Source: Anthostomella pinea (Eukaryota; Ascomycota; Sordariomycetes; Xylariales; Xylariaceae). Taken from it: DNA of 64,000 nucleotides. Shown one piece after another: positions 11,837 to 24,361 of the stretch. The notes beneath the pieces are model-generated. The model searched no databases and was not told the origin of the DNA. It saw only the letters and a list, made by a program, of their open reading frames with translations. The position numbers and the translations under genes are program-made. The stretch is from contig CAUWAG010000012.1 of NCBI GenBank assembly GCA_963556695.1, forward strand, positions 3,410,001 to 3,474,000. The letters run 5' to 3'. The first letter of the stretch is position 1, and each line of letters begins with the position of its first letter.

Positions 11837-13140
11837 CCTAAGAGCCTTGATCAGCTGTGGTTGAGATGAAACGAATTGAAATGATTTTTTGGATTGGATT
11901 GGATTGGGGCGGGAGACATGCCTCGCATTCATGGGCAAGGCGTTTTGGGGCGTTCCTGCTATATATCCAGCCACATTTGAGCGCGCGGACCATGGTTCTC
12001 ATTATTCTGTTTTGGTTGTATATACCATACCTCTCACACGTGGATCGGGACCGGACCGGATCAGGGTTGCGAGGAGCAGCATCGCTTCATTGCTAGTTGA
12101 TACCCTCGAGCCTCTCATAATCCTAATTCCTCAATGATTCGATCTATCGCATCCAGACTCTGATTTCCGTTCCCGACTATTGCGATCGCTGGTACCACTT
12201 GTATTCATTGTCCCATTCTTCTCGCTGGAATCCAATCCAGACTGCCAGTACCTTCGCTGAGTATTTATCTCTTGGCGGGTCATTCCTGTCATCTTGTTGT
12301 TGGTCCGGGGCGACCAATTTACCAGGTGGTTTCGGAGGTTGGAGGTAGGGACTCTCGGACTTGCTGTGATGCAGTAGGTAAGGTAGCGATGGATGTGCAC
12401 ATGGCTGTTGCGCTCTTCTCCCCACTGCTTGTACATAGCCTCGGGTCTCCCATCGCAGCGCAGGCCGCCGTGGATCTTTGGTTGGCCCCGTCGGTTTGTT
12501 TGCCTGCTCGCCCATGGCTGGTTCGCATGAGCGTGTGTCGCAAGTGGCAGATCCCGTGCTAGAACATGGCGTTTGGTCTCCTGGCGGAGGCTCATCCGGT
12601 TATCGAATTCGGTTGATGGACCTGGACCTGGGCTTTGCTTCGTCTCTCTCGCATGTCTTAACACATCTTATTCTTTTGTCTCCGCAGCCGTCTTCTTTGT
12701 AGCCAATGCCGTGACAGAGCTGATCGCTGCGATCTCATCCTGGGCAAATAACAGGGTAAACACATCGCCTCCGTGGAGAGGTGAATACGCAATGACGGAT
12801 AGTCACATGGTGCTAGAAATGGGGGGCTGCTGTTCCAATGAACTGGTGTCTTGCAAGAACAACTTTATTAGATGTCGAATTTCTGCCCATTGGTTGGCGG
12901 GTTACGCACTCTCGTATTCTGATGATAGCGGAGCGATGCTCAGCTACCGACGATCTAACCGGCGCCACCTGGTCACAGGACGGATTGAACCCGAACCCAG
13001 CCAAAAGAGAAAAGAGAGAGGTGGACCAGGCAGGGCATGTCGTAGCTGCGACAGGTGAAAGACTCGCTATCGTTTCCGATGATAATGATATATACCCTAC
13101 TTCCACGGCGGAAGTTCGGCAGAAGCATGTGAAGCCAGGC
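11837..13140. other. intergenic between convergent genes
   Basis: Convergent 3' flanks of the tyrosinase and F-box genes. A 177-residue minus frame (12131-12664) has no recognisable domain and was not accepted. A short GGATT direct repeat occurs near 11891. Confidence 0.5.
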
Positions 13141-16045
13141 CTACAGTACCTTACTCATCGCCTGTACGCCAAGCGGCACGTCACAACAAGCAGTGCGCCC
13201 GAGACGATGTGTGCCCAGTATCACTTTGAGACCTACGATAAGCTCAGTATCGCCACCAGCACGTATGTGCGCAGCAGGCTGGCCTCCGCACTTGCCCCAG
13301 CGAGGGCTGCTCTTGCCGCTTTCGGAGTGGAATTGTATGCCGTGCAGATAATCGCCGGCCCACACCGTAACGCTCGTCAACCTCTCGTCGCCGGGACTGA
13401 GCTCCCAGGTACGAGGCTGCGCAAGTGCTTCAGCATCAGTTCTGACGTGCGCGAGTGGCGGAACTGAGTCGACTTCCCGTCCGCCCATAGCCATCCTGTC
13501 GAACCGTTTCATCGCCTGAAACTCTTCGGCGGTTGCATTGGGGTGGTTGGGCCATACTTCAGAGGTCATGCCAAAAGTCGATGATTGCTCTAGATGACAG
13601 TCGTCACCGAAATCGATCGTCCACCCTCCAAGCTCGATGATACTGAGCCACTCCGGTGCGGGAAGCAGCCCTTGGATCCTGGTCACCGGGCGCGAGAAGT
13701 CGAGAGCAACGACCACGGCGCCTCTGGGATGCTTCATCCCGTAGACTGGTCCACTGTCGTGCCAGGAAGGTGAGGGAGGTCGTGGCTCCCAGGCAAGACC
13801 GCTCTCGTCCAGGTGGACTCTCGGATCTGCACCTGGTGCGCCAATGTCTGGCGACTGGATGAGACTGAGTGAGCTCATCTGTCTGGACGGTGTCGAGTCA
13901 TACTCAAAGCTGCAGTAGATCCCTGCCACGCCAAAGCCATGATCGGGTCTGTACACAGAGCTCGTGTTGTCGCGGGATTTGCCAAAGGTACTTTGGCGAC
14001 CACGGGTGGTGATAATGGTAATTCCCACCGGTAAAGCGCCAACGACGAGCCGGAAACCACCGATGCGCTCGCCGCCTGGACCATCTATACGCATCACTTT
14101 CATCGGCCCTCCAGCAGTGCCAATACGCTGCTTGGAGCCATCGTTGCGGTAAACTTCGAAGCATCGACAGTCTGTTGAAGCGCCAAACCCCGTTACTGTC
14201 GCCAACTCCATTTCGGTGGTTCCAAACATGAGCTGCTCCATGGGGGCGAGATCCCACACAGTATCAAAGGACCAGTAGCCCGTTTGGAAGTCGCTGAAGC
14301 GCAGATGCTGGGGAGGCAGATTACCTCTCCAAAGCAAATCGAGCCTTTTCTGGTCGTTGGCGGCGCGGTGTTTCGTGAGGCCGTCAACGTGTTCCAGGAT
14401 TCCGAAGCGTGTGATTATTCCGTCCGCAAGCTCGGTCCTCAAGCCGACAATACCCTTGCCTTGGAGAGGCTCAAGTAGCCGTTTGTTGCCATCCGTTCGT
14501 CCAAATTGATGTTGCTCTCCGGACAATGTATAGCAGGTGATGCCACTGACGAAGTGGTCGTATTTGGTCCTCGTCACGCCATTCTGTTCATAAGTCTTCG
14601 GCGAGCTTGAGACGTCGAGGACAAGCTTCTCGAGCCAGTCATCATCAGGAAGAGCAAGGGTATCCTTTGTTCCGGCAGATGCTGAGCAGTCACCGCAGAC
14701 TGAAGTTGAGCCTCCTACAGAAATACTCAGTCCGCACAGTGCTCCTGCGTTCGACCAATAGAGCTCGATACTTTTGCTCAAGTGCTGGTCCGGCACCGTG
14801 GAGAAGAACACGGTATCCGCCTTGAAAGCGGTCGACGCCTGGTCTGCAACGCGAGGAAAGTAACGACATACGGCACCCTCTTCGAATACTGACGATTCTG
14901 TGGTGGATGACTCTGCTGCGAGGGGACTGATCAGCTCGTACAGTCTGACAACTTCCTGCGACACCTGCCAGATTCGTTGTCGGTTCGCGAGGCCGGAGAC
15001 AAGTCCGCCGCGCTTTGCCACTTCGACGGGTCTCAAAGCTTGCATCATGACGTCAATGTACTCCCGGTGCTTCTCATGGTCCGCAGTCGATGAGAGGACC
15101 TCCGCTTTCTCCCAGTACCAAGGCGCATCGATCCTCATGCGTTCGCTCCAGAAACTGTTCGATTCGGTCACTTCGTATATCCGACGGGACGATAATAGAA
15201 GGGAGCCCAGGTCTTCAGCAGGGACGTAGAGTAGAGTAGCTCTCACTAGCTCTTCGGGTAACCTGCTGAAGCAGTCCACAGTCCGTCCTTGTGGCCCATT
15301 CGCCCCGCCGACCGCTGAGTGCTGTGCATGCGAATTCTCACGCTTGATGTTCTGTTCGGTTTTCGGTGTGATATGGCGGGAATCTAGCGGGTCGAAGTAG
15401 TAATACTGCCTCGTGGTCAGCATGATACCGAAGTTGCAGGTGGTAGCCACGAACAACGTCATCCCACTCGATAAAGAAGTACTGTTCGGTCTGCAGCTCG
15501 TGTCCCAAGTTCAAACAACTTCCGTAGTCCTGCCGTGCGGGCGCCAGACAGGCAAACAACGTATCTAGGTCAAACGGGAGTGTCGTGCTCGGGCAAGCTG
15601 CAGTCCACCGCGTCTTGATACCACGAGCTTGCGCGAAGGCCTCACACAGCACAGTCAAGCAGCTCTCGTGGACGGGTAGATCTCCGTCTTCCTGGCTTCC
15701 ATGGCGATAGCATGTGACCTCGCCGTTGGTCGAGCTCAGGTCGAGAGACAGAGCATTGGGATGATCTCCGAGCTCAATAACGGCTCTGCCGTATTCCTCC
15801 ACAGAAGCTCTGCCAGAAAGGTAGCACTGTTTGACACCAGTCGCCTTGCGGTTCACGCCGATCGTTCTGAAGTCCGAGAGCCAATCCAGGCGTCTGGAAA
15901 CGTCGGCACGCGGGAAAAGTTTCTTCAGATCTGGCTCTCGTTGCGTCTTGGTGCCATCCTCGTCGGAGACTGGTTCGTCTTCTTCGTCTTCTGGATTGAA
16001 GAAGCCAGCGTAGCAGAGAAAACAGTAGTAGTCCCAACCCCCCAT
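13141..16045 (-). CDS. F-box protein with jacalin-like C-terminus (one frame jump)
   Basis: Two long frames make one gene. The upstream frame (16045 to about 15340) starts MGGWDYYCFLCYAGF and has an acidic linker and a conserved region ending QYFFIEWDDVVRG. The downstream frame (to 13141) continues QYYYFDPLDSRH. It then has an F-box (FSRLPEELVRATLLYVPAED) and a long beta-rich region. The end resembles a jacalin-type fold (LTSVTVWAGDYLHGIQFHSE). F-box proteins bind Skp1 and recruit substrates to SCF ubiquitin ligases, and this layout is common among large lineage-expanded fungal F-box families. The frames overlap between about 15340 and 15500. I could not find a consensus intron joining them, so either an unusual splice or a one-base indel is present. 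Combined length is about 970 residues. The target is unknown. Confidence 0.7.
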
Positions 16046-16899
16046 ATTGGCTGCAGGAGTGCGGGCAGAAGGGTATCAAGTATGGAGCTCCTTACGCTGC
16101 ATACCTTCGAGAGAGGCGTAGGCCGCCGTTGCGGCCTTCAAGCTTGTGCCGGTAGCTCGTTGGGCGGTCACGTGCGCACGGCTCGCTCCCGCAATTTTCC
16201 ACCCGCACGGGCCAGCCGTCAGGCTACCCCCTTTCAAGGTGATAGATCAGTAACCCCGGGAAGTAGAGTTCCCTTGGCCACCCGTTCTCCGCTAAGAAGA
16301 CAGACCAGACATCTCCAAAGCATATATCAAACCAACTAATCTTCATGAAAGCTTCCAACCTACGTGAGAAGGTAAATCCAAACGCTCAAGCAGAACTTTG
16401 TTGGATTTGGCAAACTAGAGCACAGCAACTCGATGTGTATATATAGAATCACACTAAGATCGATGGTGGATCATCGAATTGCCGCGGGCAATGAATCGTA
16501 AGTATTGACCAATCACGTAGTGTGCGGCTGAGTCGCCGAACACTTGCGACCTGTCGACGACCTCTGGGGTTACATGGATGCAATGGAAGCTGAAGCATTT
16601 GCTCCGCTGAAACAGCTCTATCTCCTTTAAAAAAGAAGATCGGTAGCCAAGCCTTTAGTCATCTTTCTGGAGGACTATCTGAATAGTCTATCTAGGCCTC
16701 GGAACCTGCTTCAAATTGAAACACCTTCGCTAAACCAACAGGTCGACCTGTCTATCTCATCTGTGCACACACACTTGTGACGGAAGGCTCACCATAACCA
16801 CCATGCCACGGCTGTTCCTCCCAAAAGGATGTCGAATATCAAGCGTGGCAGCTTGACATTCAATGGTGGTACATGTACTCATGTCCGGGCTCCAGGACT
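16046..16899. other. intergenic before the LINE
   Basis: No supported gene. It contains the F-box promoter region and an unresolved 5' boundary of the LINE. Confidence 0.4.
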
Positions 16900-17068
16900 C
16901 ACCACATTGGCTACCTATACCAGACCATGACAACACTTGCCAAAAACAACTATTTTTCTTGGCGCCCCGCTGTTAGGGCGCAACCTCAATATCTGCGCTA
17001 AAGTAGGCACTTCTTTCAGTAACTGACTATCTTTATTAAGACATAAGAGAATTTTTCTCACAAGCCGG

Positions 17069-18640
17069 ATGGCACCCTTCCACGACGGGCCCCCAAACAC
17101 GCACGTGGCCGTCCCAAAGACGACCACTGGCGGCGTGCTCAAATCCCTGGCCCCTAGAAAGACATACGGCCCGGCAACTCCGAACAGGCTCCGCCAGGCG
17201 CTGCTTGACGACATCAGCAGCAGCCCGTCACAGGTCTCTAAGGCTGACTTCACTGTTGTTTCCCCTTTAAAAAGAAAATCCTGAAATATCAATAACGGCA
17301 GCACCACTAGAATGAAACGACCTCAATTGAACGAAATCTCTACAGACCAAGCCATTAAACACGATACAGAGAATAAAGCCTCCTCCTCAGAGTGCCAGGA
17401 CCAAGTTGCCAAGATACTAGATAAAGACAGGCACCTTTATGAAGCCAGGATGACAATATTTTAAGAATATATTGCAGCAGTTGACAAAACACTTGAGAAA
17501 GCTAGAACCGAATTATACTCATATGCCAAGGAATTCAGCGCCTTCTTCTCTAAATGCCTGAGCGAGTGGCTGAAAACCCGAGATTCAACTATAAGGAAGA
17601 CCACTTCTAGGGGGATAGGGAAGCCCACCATGACTTTCACGCAAGCCATCTCTTCTAGCCACCGACAGCATCCACTGACAGTCAACACCACCATGAAGAA
17701 AACACAGCCTGGTGCCCTCACCGCTGCCAAACAACTAAAAAAGAAACAGGATGATCTCTGGGTCTTTGTCCGTATAGATAATAGCCACTTAGAGCCTTAC
17801 GGAATAAAGTCTACACTGAACAGAAGACTTAAGCTCTACCCTTAAGAGCTTAGAGAAGTGACCCGGTGCCCCTCTGGATTTACTTTACACCAAAGGGACA
17901 AGCCAACTCAGGCTAAGCTCCTGGCCTTCTAAGAAGAAATTACCAATATTCTCAAGGCAGAAAAGATCGAGACCCATACAGTCTGGCATCATTATAAGGT
18001 TAATGGATGCCCAAGAAAGGTCATCAGTGCGGAAGGATTGATAATCGACATTACCGACATTGCTGTTACTGATGAAGTTAAAGCCCAAATAAGTGACAGA
18101 CCTTTAAGGTGCATACTCTCAAGGAACACAGCTGATTCTGATCTGGAGACCACATGGGTGATCTCTCTGTCCCGTGCAGCAAAGAAACTATTCATGCTCT
18201 TTGCTCACTTAATGACCTCAAGGCACATTCAATACTCCACCAAGGTTCACCAGTGTGCGAGCTGCTTCAGATACCATGGTAGGAACTACCGATGTGAAAA
18301 GCAAGTATATGTACGTTGTGCCAGTACAGTACACCAAGGGGAGTGCGAAAAACCAATCCCAAAGTGTGTCAATTACAAAGGACCTCATGCTGCCAACTTC
18401 GACAAATGCCCTGCACGCCCCAAGGTTGTGAAAGGTATCATCCACAAGCACACATGGGAGCAAATCCAGGAAATAAGGCTGGCTGGAGAAAGAGCCAGAT
18501 CCAAGGCCTTCAATAAAACAGGCAGAAACCAAGCTGGGTCAACACCCAACAACAATAACGAAGACATCACAATGCAAATTGACACAACAGATACAACTCA
18601 TCCCAGAGATGCCGATACCATTGTTGTCAGTCAATATTAG
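17069..18640 (+). pseudogene. LINE ORF1 (gag-like, zinc knuckles)
   Basis: One frame runs from MAPFHDGPPN to 18640, interrupted by TGA (about 17281) and several TAA codons (for example near 17462, 17843 and 17930). The C-terminal third carries zinc knuckles characteristic of Tad/Ingi-type ORF1: CASCFRYHGRNYRC, then a second cysteine cluster, then CVNYKGPHAANFDKC, followed by basic sequence. In intact elements this protein coats the element RNA. Because every break stays in one frame, decay was by point mutation rather than indels. Confidence 0.8.
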
Positions 18641-18687
18641 GTACATCAAACGGAACACATCGACACGGGCATCTAGTCATCCATTCT

Positions 18688-21600
18688 GTGAATACAACAG
18701 GAGGACAAAAGAGTGCAGGCCCTACAGAGTTAGCCATCAACCTGGCTGACTACAAAGGAGAACAAGCAGACATCATTCTGATGCAAGAGCCCTGGGTTGG
18801 CATACCACCAGGCAGGAGAATGGGAGTAAAGACATATCCCAATTATGATATATACTCCCCAGTGGATTCCTGGGACAGCGACAGTACACGGCCCAGATCT
18901 CTCATCTATGTAAGAAAATACCTTTAAGCGGATCAATTTTGGCCCTATGCTACACGAGACATCACCTGGGTCAAGGTATAAGGCATTATATTTGCCAGTG
19001 TCTACCGGCCATGTGACAACCCACAGGAAGTGGATGATATTCTGGAAGTATGGATTCCACCTTTTGGCTGCGTTATAGCTGGAGATTTCAATGCTGGCGA
19101 CACATCCTGGGACTCGAGCAATCCAGGATATCATAGTGGTGTCATACTTGCACAGACTATGACAGATCACGGACTGGATCTGATTTCTGAACCAGATGTC
19201 CCGACACATGATGACAGAAATGTTTTAAATCTGGTTTTCTCAGATATCCCCATGGCTAAAGTCTCAGTGAATGATGCACTCCAGTGCACCTCAGATCATG
19301 AGACATTACAAATAGTCATCCCAATTCAGGGAGACTTGGACCAGGTCCCAAAGGCCGATTGTTGGATAATACCGGATAATAAACTATAAGAGCTGGTTAA
19401 TAATGTCCAAAACATGATTTATGAGCTCCCCCGGCTGGGTGCATCCCCTGGCTAGGTGGATGCCTTTATGCAGAGCTTGATCGACATGATTCAAGACTAC
19501 GTCAGGACAGTGGGCAAAAAGTCCCAACAATCTAGACCCACTGCTTGGTGGACTGATGAATACAAAGCAGCTATTCAGACATATAGAGCCTTTTTTAAAC
19601 GGACCGCAAGCCAAAAAGGGCGGAATTCAGCCCGACAAGAATTTCGCCGCGTGGTTCGGAAAGCTAGGAGAGAGTACTGACAGACTCTAATCGATTCAGC
19701 GATTGAACCAAAAGACCTGTACAGAATCGTTTCCTGGCACAAGCTGTTAGCAGGATTACGTTCCCCCCCCAATTATCATAAGAGACCAAATATTTGAGTC
19801 ACAAGAGAGCAAGGCAAATGCACTACGCTCAGCCACGCTTAAACGAAGTACCCCAGACAACAATATCATCGACCCCTGGTCCGCTCAGATCACACAAGCC
19901 AAGTCACACATCCCCCTTGAATACCATGTCGGACTAGAAGAGGCTGAAGGGTGCACTATAGGGACCAAGAGCAACTCCCCGGGAGTAGACACCCTCACAA
20001 TACGGATTCTAAAAGCTTGCTAGCCAGTTATTGGGGAACATATCAGAGCCCTTTTCCAGACCTGTCTACAGGTCGGACACCACCCTAAACCATTCAAAGT
20101 AGCTAAAATAATGATAATCCCAAAACCAGACAAGACAGACTACTCCAACCCCAGGGCCTACAGACCAATATCGCTATTATCATGTCTTGACAAAGGCCTA
20201 GAATGACTTATTACAAAAAGAATTGCCTGGTTTGTTATTAAACTTGGAATTCTAGCTCTACAATATTTTAGAGCTCTACCAAAGCGCTCTGCCACCGACT
20301 TGTTAACTGCCCTAATACACGATATTGAGCAGGCCCTTGACCAAGGCCTTGTTGTAATGGTAGTCACATCAGATATAAAAGGGGCCTTTAACAGTGCCCT
20401 AATGGGACGGCTGGTGATTCGCATGAGAGAACAGGGCTGGCTGGGCTTTCTCATAAGATGGGTCCAGTCATTCATGTATGAACGGTCCGCAAGAGTTCGG
20501 TTAGGTATTGTGACCAATATAAAAGCTCTCACTTGTGGGCTACCACAAGGTTCACCAGCCTCTCCAATCCTTTATATGCTGTATACAGAGCCAATCTGTG
20601 CCCGACTCGGTATGAAAAGGAGACACTTTAGATACATAGACAACCTAGCGACTCTCTGCATTAGAAAGAACCTTAAAGAAATAGCCATAAAGGCTTCTAA
20701 AAATCTTTATTTGCTTAATTAATAGGGCCATAACAACACAATTGAATTTGACCCCAATAAAACCGAGATCATGCACTTCTCGCAAAAAAAGAACTCAGAC
20801 AATCTTCCAATCCGCCACAGGACAATGAACAAAACAGCAAAGGATTCCATGCTATGGCTAGGTGTCCTCTTGGATAGAAAACTAAACTTCAAAAATCATG
20901 TTTCTTACTGGGCCAAAAAAGCTAGTAAAATAACAAATCACCTTTGAGAACTATGCAGCACAGTCAAAAGACTTCCAGTAAAGTCAACCAAGAGGACTAT
21001 AAAAACTTGTGTTGTTCCTATTCTTACACACGGCCTGGAGGCCTGGTACCCAGAAATCAAAAAAGTTAGGAGATTAGGTGGGACATCAGCATCTCGTATT
21101 AAGGGGCTTCTTGGAACAATAGATGCTGTACTACAAATGGCAATCAGAGCTATCTTGCTGGTCTGGAAAACACACCCTGGACATATCCTACACTTTGAAT
21201 CACAGATTCCTCCAGCAGGAGTTCTTGCAGAGTCAATAAGACGATGTCACGACCTCTGACTCGGACGAATAGACCAGAGACACCTTCTAGTTGGCAAGCT
21301 CCAAACACAAGCTCGCAAGGAACTGACAAGGGTACAAAGGAGCTTTCAGCTAATTCCTGACTTCCGGAGACCAATACTCACCAAACCATCATGGAAGAAG
21401 CCCCCAGTCCGTAAGAACAAAAACAAAAAAATAGAGCTCTTTAAGCAATAATTAGAGAAGAGAAATATAAACACTGACCTTGTCATCTATTTGGATAGAT
21501 CACAGTTGGACGACTAAGGCACAACCAGCACTGGATGGGGTTATACCATCAGGAAAGGCAACACTACACATGAAATATATCAGGGAAAAGGCAGGCTTCT

Positions 21601-22330
21601 TTATACAGAAGTAATAAATGCTGAAGTCCATAGTGCTCTCTAAGGTCTTGCAACAACCAGGGCAATTAGACACGGAAAATGGCTATATGTCTGCCTAAAC
21701 AAAACTTCAGTGGTAGATGGGCTCAATGGGACTCCACCCGAGACATCACAGATCATTTTTCTACAATTTCAAGAACTTGCCACAGCACACATTCTTGGAG
21801 TGACTGTCAAATGGATTCCTGGACACAGAGATATTGATGGCAATAAAGCTGCTGATATACTAACAAAAGAGGATGCCATGCTAAAAACGGACATAACAAA
21901 CCTTCCTACAATCTCTTAGGTCAAGAGAGATCTCAAAAAAAGGGCAAGAAAGAATTTAATCAATGGTAGAAAGACCAATCAGAACCTAGGTATTAAGAAG
22001 TATACTCATATGCAGTAACTGGAAGGGACCTTATATCTTTTGAAAGGAGTACTTTATACAGACTTCTAGCGGCCAGATCTGGACATGGCGACTTTGCTAG
22101 ATATCACGAACGTTTTAGGCATACAGACTCGAATGATCACTGCAGCTGCGGTGAGAAAAAAACACCACAATACATTTTCTTTTGTAAGAGGCTTAAAAAA
22201 AACCGACTGCTGCCCAGGTACTCGCCTAGGACAGCTTGTTTACAATACTTAGGGGAGAGGAGCACAGAATGGGCAAAATTCGTGGAGAAGAGCAAGTTCT
22301 TTTCAACAATCTGTCCCCAATAGATAGCTG
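18688..22330 (+). pseudogene. LINE ORF2 (endonuclease-RT-RNase H)
   Basis: The AP-type endonuclease is recognisable from LMQEPWVG, GDFNAGD and SDHETLQ. The usual IDL motif is now LNLVF, with Asp changed to Asn. Reverse transcriptase follows, with GLPQGSPASPILYMLY and the catalytic box read as YIDN instead of YxDD. RNase H is marked by VIYLDRS and WIPGHRDIDGNKAAD, and a final CCHC finger by CSCGEKKTPQYIFFC. Internal stops near 18927, 18979, 19388 and elsewhere are RIP-type. A frame change maps to an 8-C run at 19763-19770; downstream sequence reads coherently in the next frame. The element cannot be active. Confidence 0.85.
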
Positions 22331-22497
22331 TTCTTGAAGGACCAGATAGATGATCCTAAAGTCATACCGCCGCAACGGGGATAGGCCCGTGAGCGGGATT
22401 GACTGTACTTATTATCTTGAGACCTCTACACCCTGCGATGCAGAGGCTCTGGGAGGCGTGGTTTGCACTACTGAGGAGCAACCCCCCACGTTAAATA

Positions 22498-22526
22498 CAA
22501 AACAAACAAACAAACAAACAAACAAC
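22498..22526 (+). repeat. (AAAC)n LINE 3' tail
   Basis: A tetranucleotide run of AAAC units directly after the LINE 3' region. It is interpreted as the 3' tail used in target-primed integration. Confidence 0.7.
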
Positions 22527-24293
22527 CGGTCCGTCAGCCGGCGCCGACCCGCCTTGGGGTCTTCCGCATGAGCTGGTCGCTGCTGTGTCAGTGACCGCGA
22601 CGATGGACCAGTCTATCCTGGCCATCGCGGCGTTGGCGAAGTTTATGGTGTTTTTATACAAGAAGTAGAAGAAGAAGAAGGAGCTAACTTGGTTCGATTC
22701 CTTTAGCAGGAACAGACGCACTGTGACGGCCTGTACAGACCTTCCCACATGACAAGCCGATACTTCCCAATAAGGGAAGGATCTGACCAGAGGATCCCCT
22801 TAAAGGGGCAACCTCCCGCTGTACCTATCTCTCTCTAACTTCCTTTCCTCTCTAGTCTTGATATTCTCGTCAATGGAGTAATAGCTGCTTGCTGCAGGCC
22901 ATGTCCCAGCTCCCCAGTATGCTCGCCGTGACATCAATCGTAGAAGCATTCTCCAGAAGAACAGCAGAAATCAAAAGATAATTGGCGACACGATCAACAA
23001 TTCTGTGGACGACCGACTACAGGCCCTACCTACATTCACTTCCTGGCCGACTACGAGTCAGATCTTGACTCTGACCCCGATGACACGCATGATCAACACG
23101 TCATAGATTTTGGAAGCGATAGCAGCGATGATACTGTGCAGTACCTCACAGTCACCTTACTCAGTGACCGAGCATTCCAATATTCAATTACTGCCACAGA
23201 CAACTCCCAGGTTGGATTTGAGTCTGACAGCTTCATACTAGACAGATAGGCCAGTTCTACATTCCAGGGACTTATGCCTGATTCTGGCGCTGCTTCTGTT
23301 TGAACAGCCGGCAAGGGTCAGTTCCTAGCCCTATAACGGGAACTACCTTTAGTTTCACTCGATAAATCACGCGTTAAAGAAGCTACAGTTCGATTTGGTG
23401 AAAGAAAACCTCTAGATTCTCTCAGCACAATCTATGTTGACACCCCTATTAGAGACGTGACGTTCCACGTTGTTGACACCCAGACTCCCTTCCTCCTCTG
23501 TCTGAAAGACTTTGATAATCTTGGTGTAATATTTGACAATTGTGGAAATCCAGGGGTAAGAATGGGATGGATGATGGTCTGTGTCTTGACTATGGATCCA
23601 TGGGGGAGATTCCCACCTAAATACAGGTGTGACAGCCCTTTGATGCCCTGCTGCCTGACAGCGAACAACAAACCTGCCACTGGTCACCATAATGGACCTT
23701 TCACCCCCTTTGGGCCCCTTTCATCCTTTTCACCTGGCGGACAGCTGCAGCCCATACCTGACAGCACCACAATGCTCACAATAATATTGTAAATAGGATG
23801 ATCCGGCTACAAGATGGCAAGTCCATCCCCATCACCCGCAAATGGGGCCACCCCTGGTTCTTCCCCTCAGCAATGACAACCGCATCAACCGGTGTTTTCC
23901 TGACAGAAGCTGAATTACGACACGTTCATACCCGTTTTGGACATCCTTCTGTTAGCAAGCTTTACAAGCTTCTGGAGAAATCTGGCAATGAAGCTGATCG
24001 AGATGCCATTGCAATGATCAACAAGTTTTGCCATCATTGCCAGATCAAAGGCTCGTTACCACAGCGGTTCAAGTTTTCCATCAAGAAAGATGTTAATTTC
24101 AACTATAAAGTTGTTATTGACGTTATGTACTTGGACAGCAAGCCCGTCCTTCATTGTGTTGACGCTGCTACAGCGTTTCAAGCAGCCCAATTCCTCCCCA
24201 ACCTGTCTACCAAAGAGACCTGGGAAGCACTGAAACGATGTTAGATTGATACCTATCTTGGCCCTCCAGATATCCTGACGCATGACGCTGGTA

Positions 24294-24324
24294 AACTGGG
24301 TGGACAAAAGTCTCCGCCCGACCC
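24294..24324 (+). repeat. left terminal inverted repeat
   Basis: Begins AACTGGGTGGACAAAAG just inside the TA target. It matches the complement of the right end, with mismatches only in the outermost six bases and near the inner edge. Confidence 0.85.
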
Positions 24325-24361
24325 ACCACAATCTCCTTCAGATCAAAACAACGCGTCAATC

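Larger units (their letters stand above)
16900..22526 (+). mobile_element. Tad-like LINE with RNase H, RIP-decayed
   Basis: A non-LTR retrotransposon in the order gag-like ORF1, endonuclease, reverse transcriptase, RNase H, CCHC finger, then a simple-repeat tail. The tail is (AAAC)n at about 22498-22526, as expected for target-primed reverse transcription. Both reading frames contain many in-frame stops that read as CAA/CAG to TAA/TAG or CGA to TGA, together with G-to-A changes at catalytic residues. This is the RIP signature known from ascomycete repeats. The 5' boundary is not defined. No flanking target duplication was recognised. Confidence 0.85.

Noticed and set aside
12131..12664. 177-residue minus-strand open frame
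   Set aside because: Low-complexity charged sequence, no domain, no splice or promoter support. It lies between convergent 3' ends.
22691..22701. GGTTCGATTCC, a perfect tRNA B-box string
   Set aside because: Flanking bases do not form a T-stem, and no anticodon or acceptor arm can be drawn around it.
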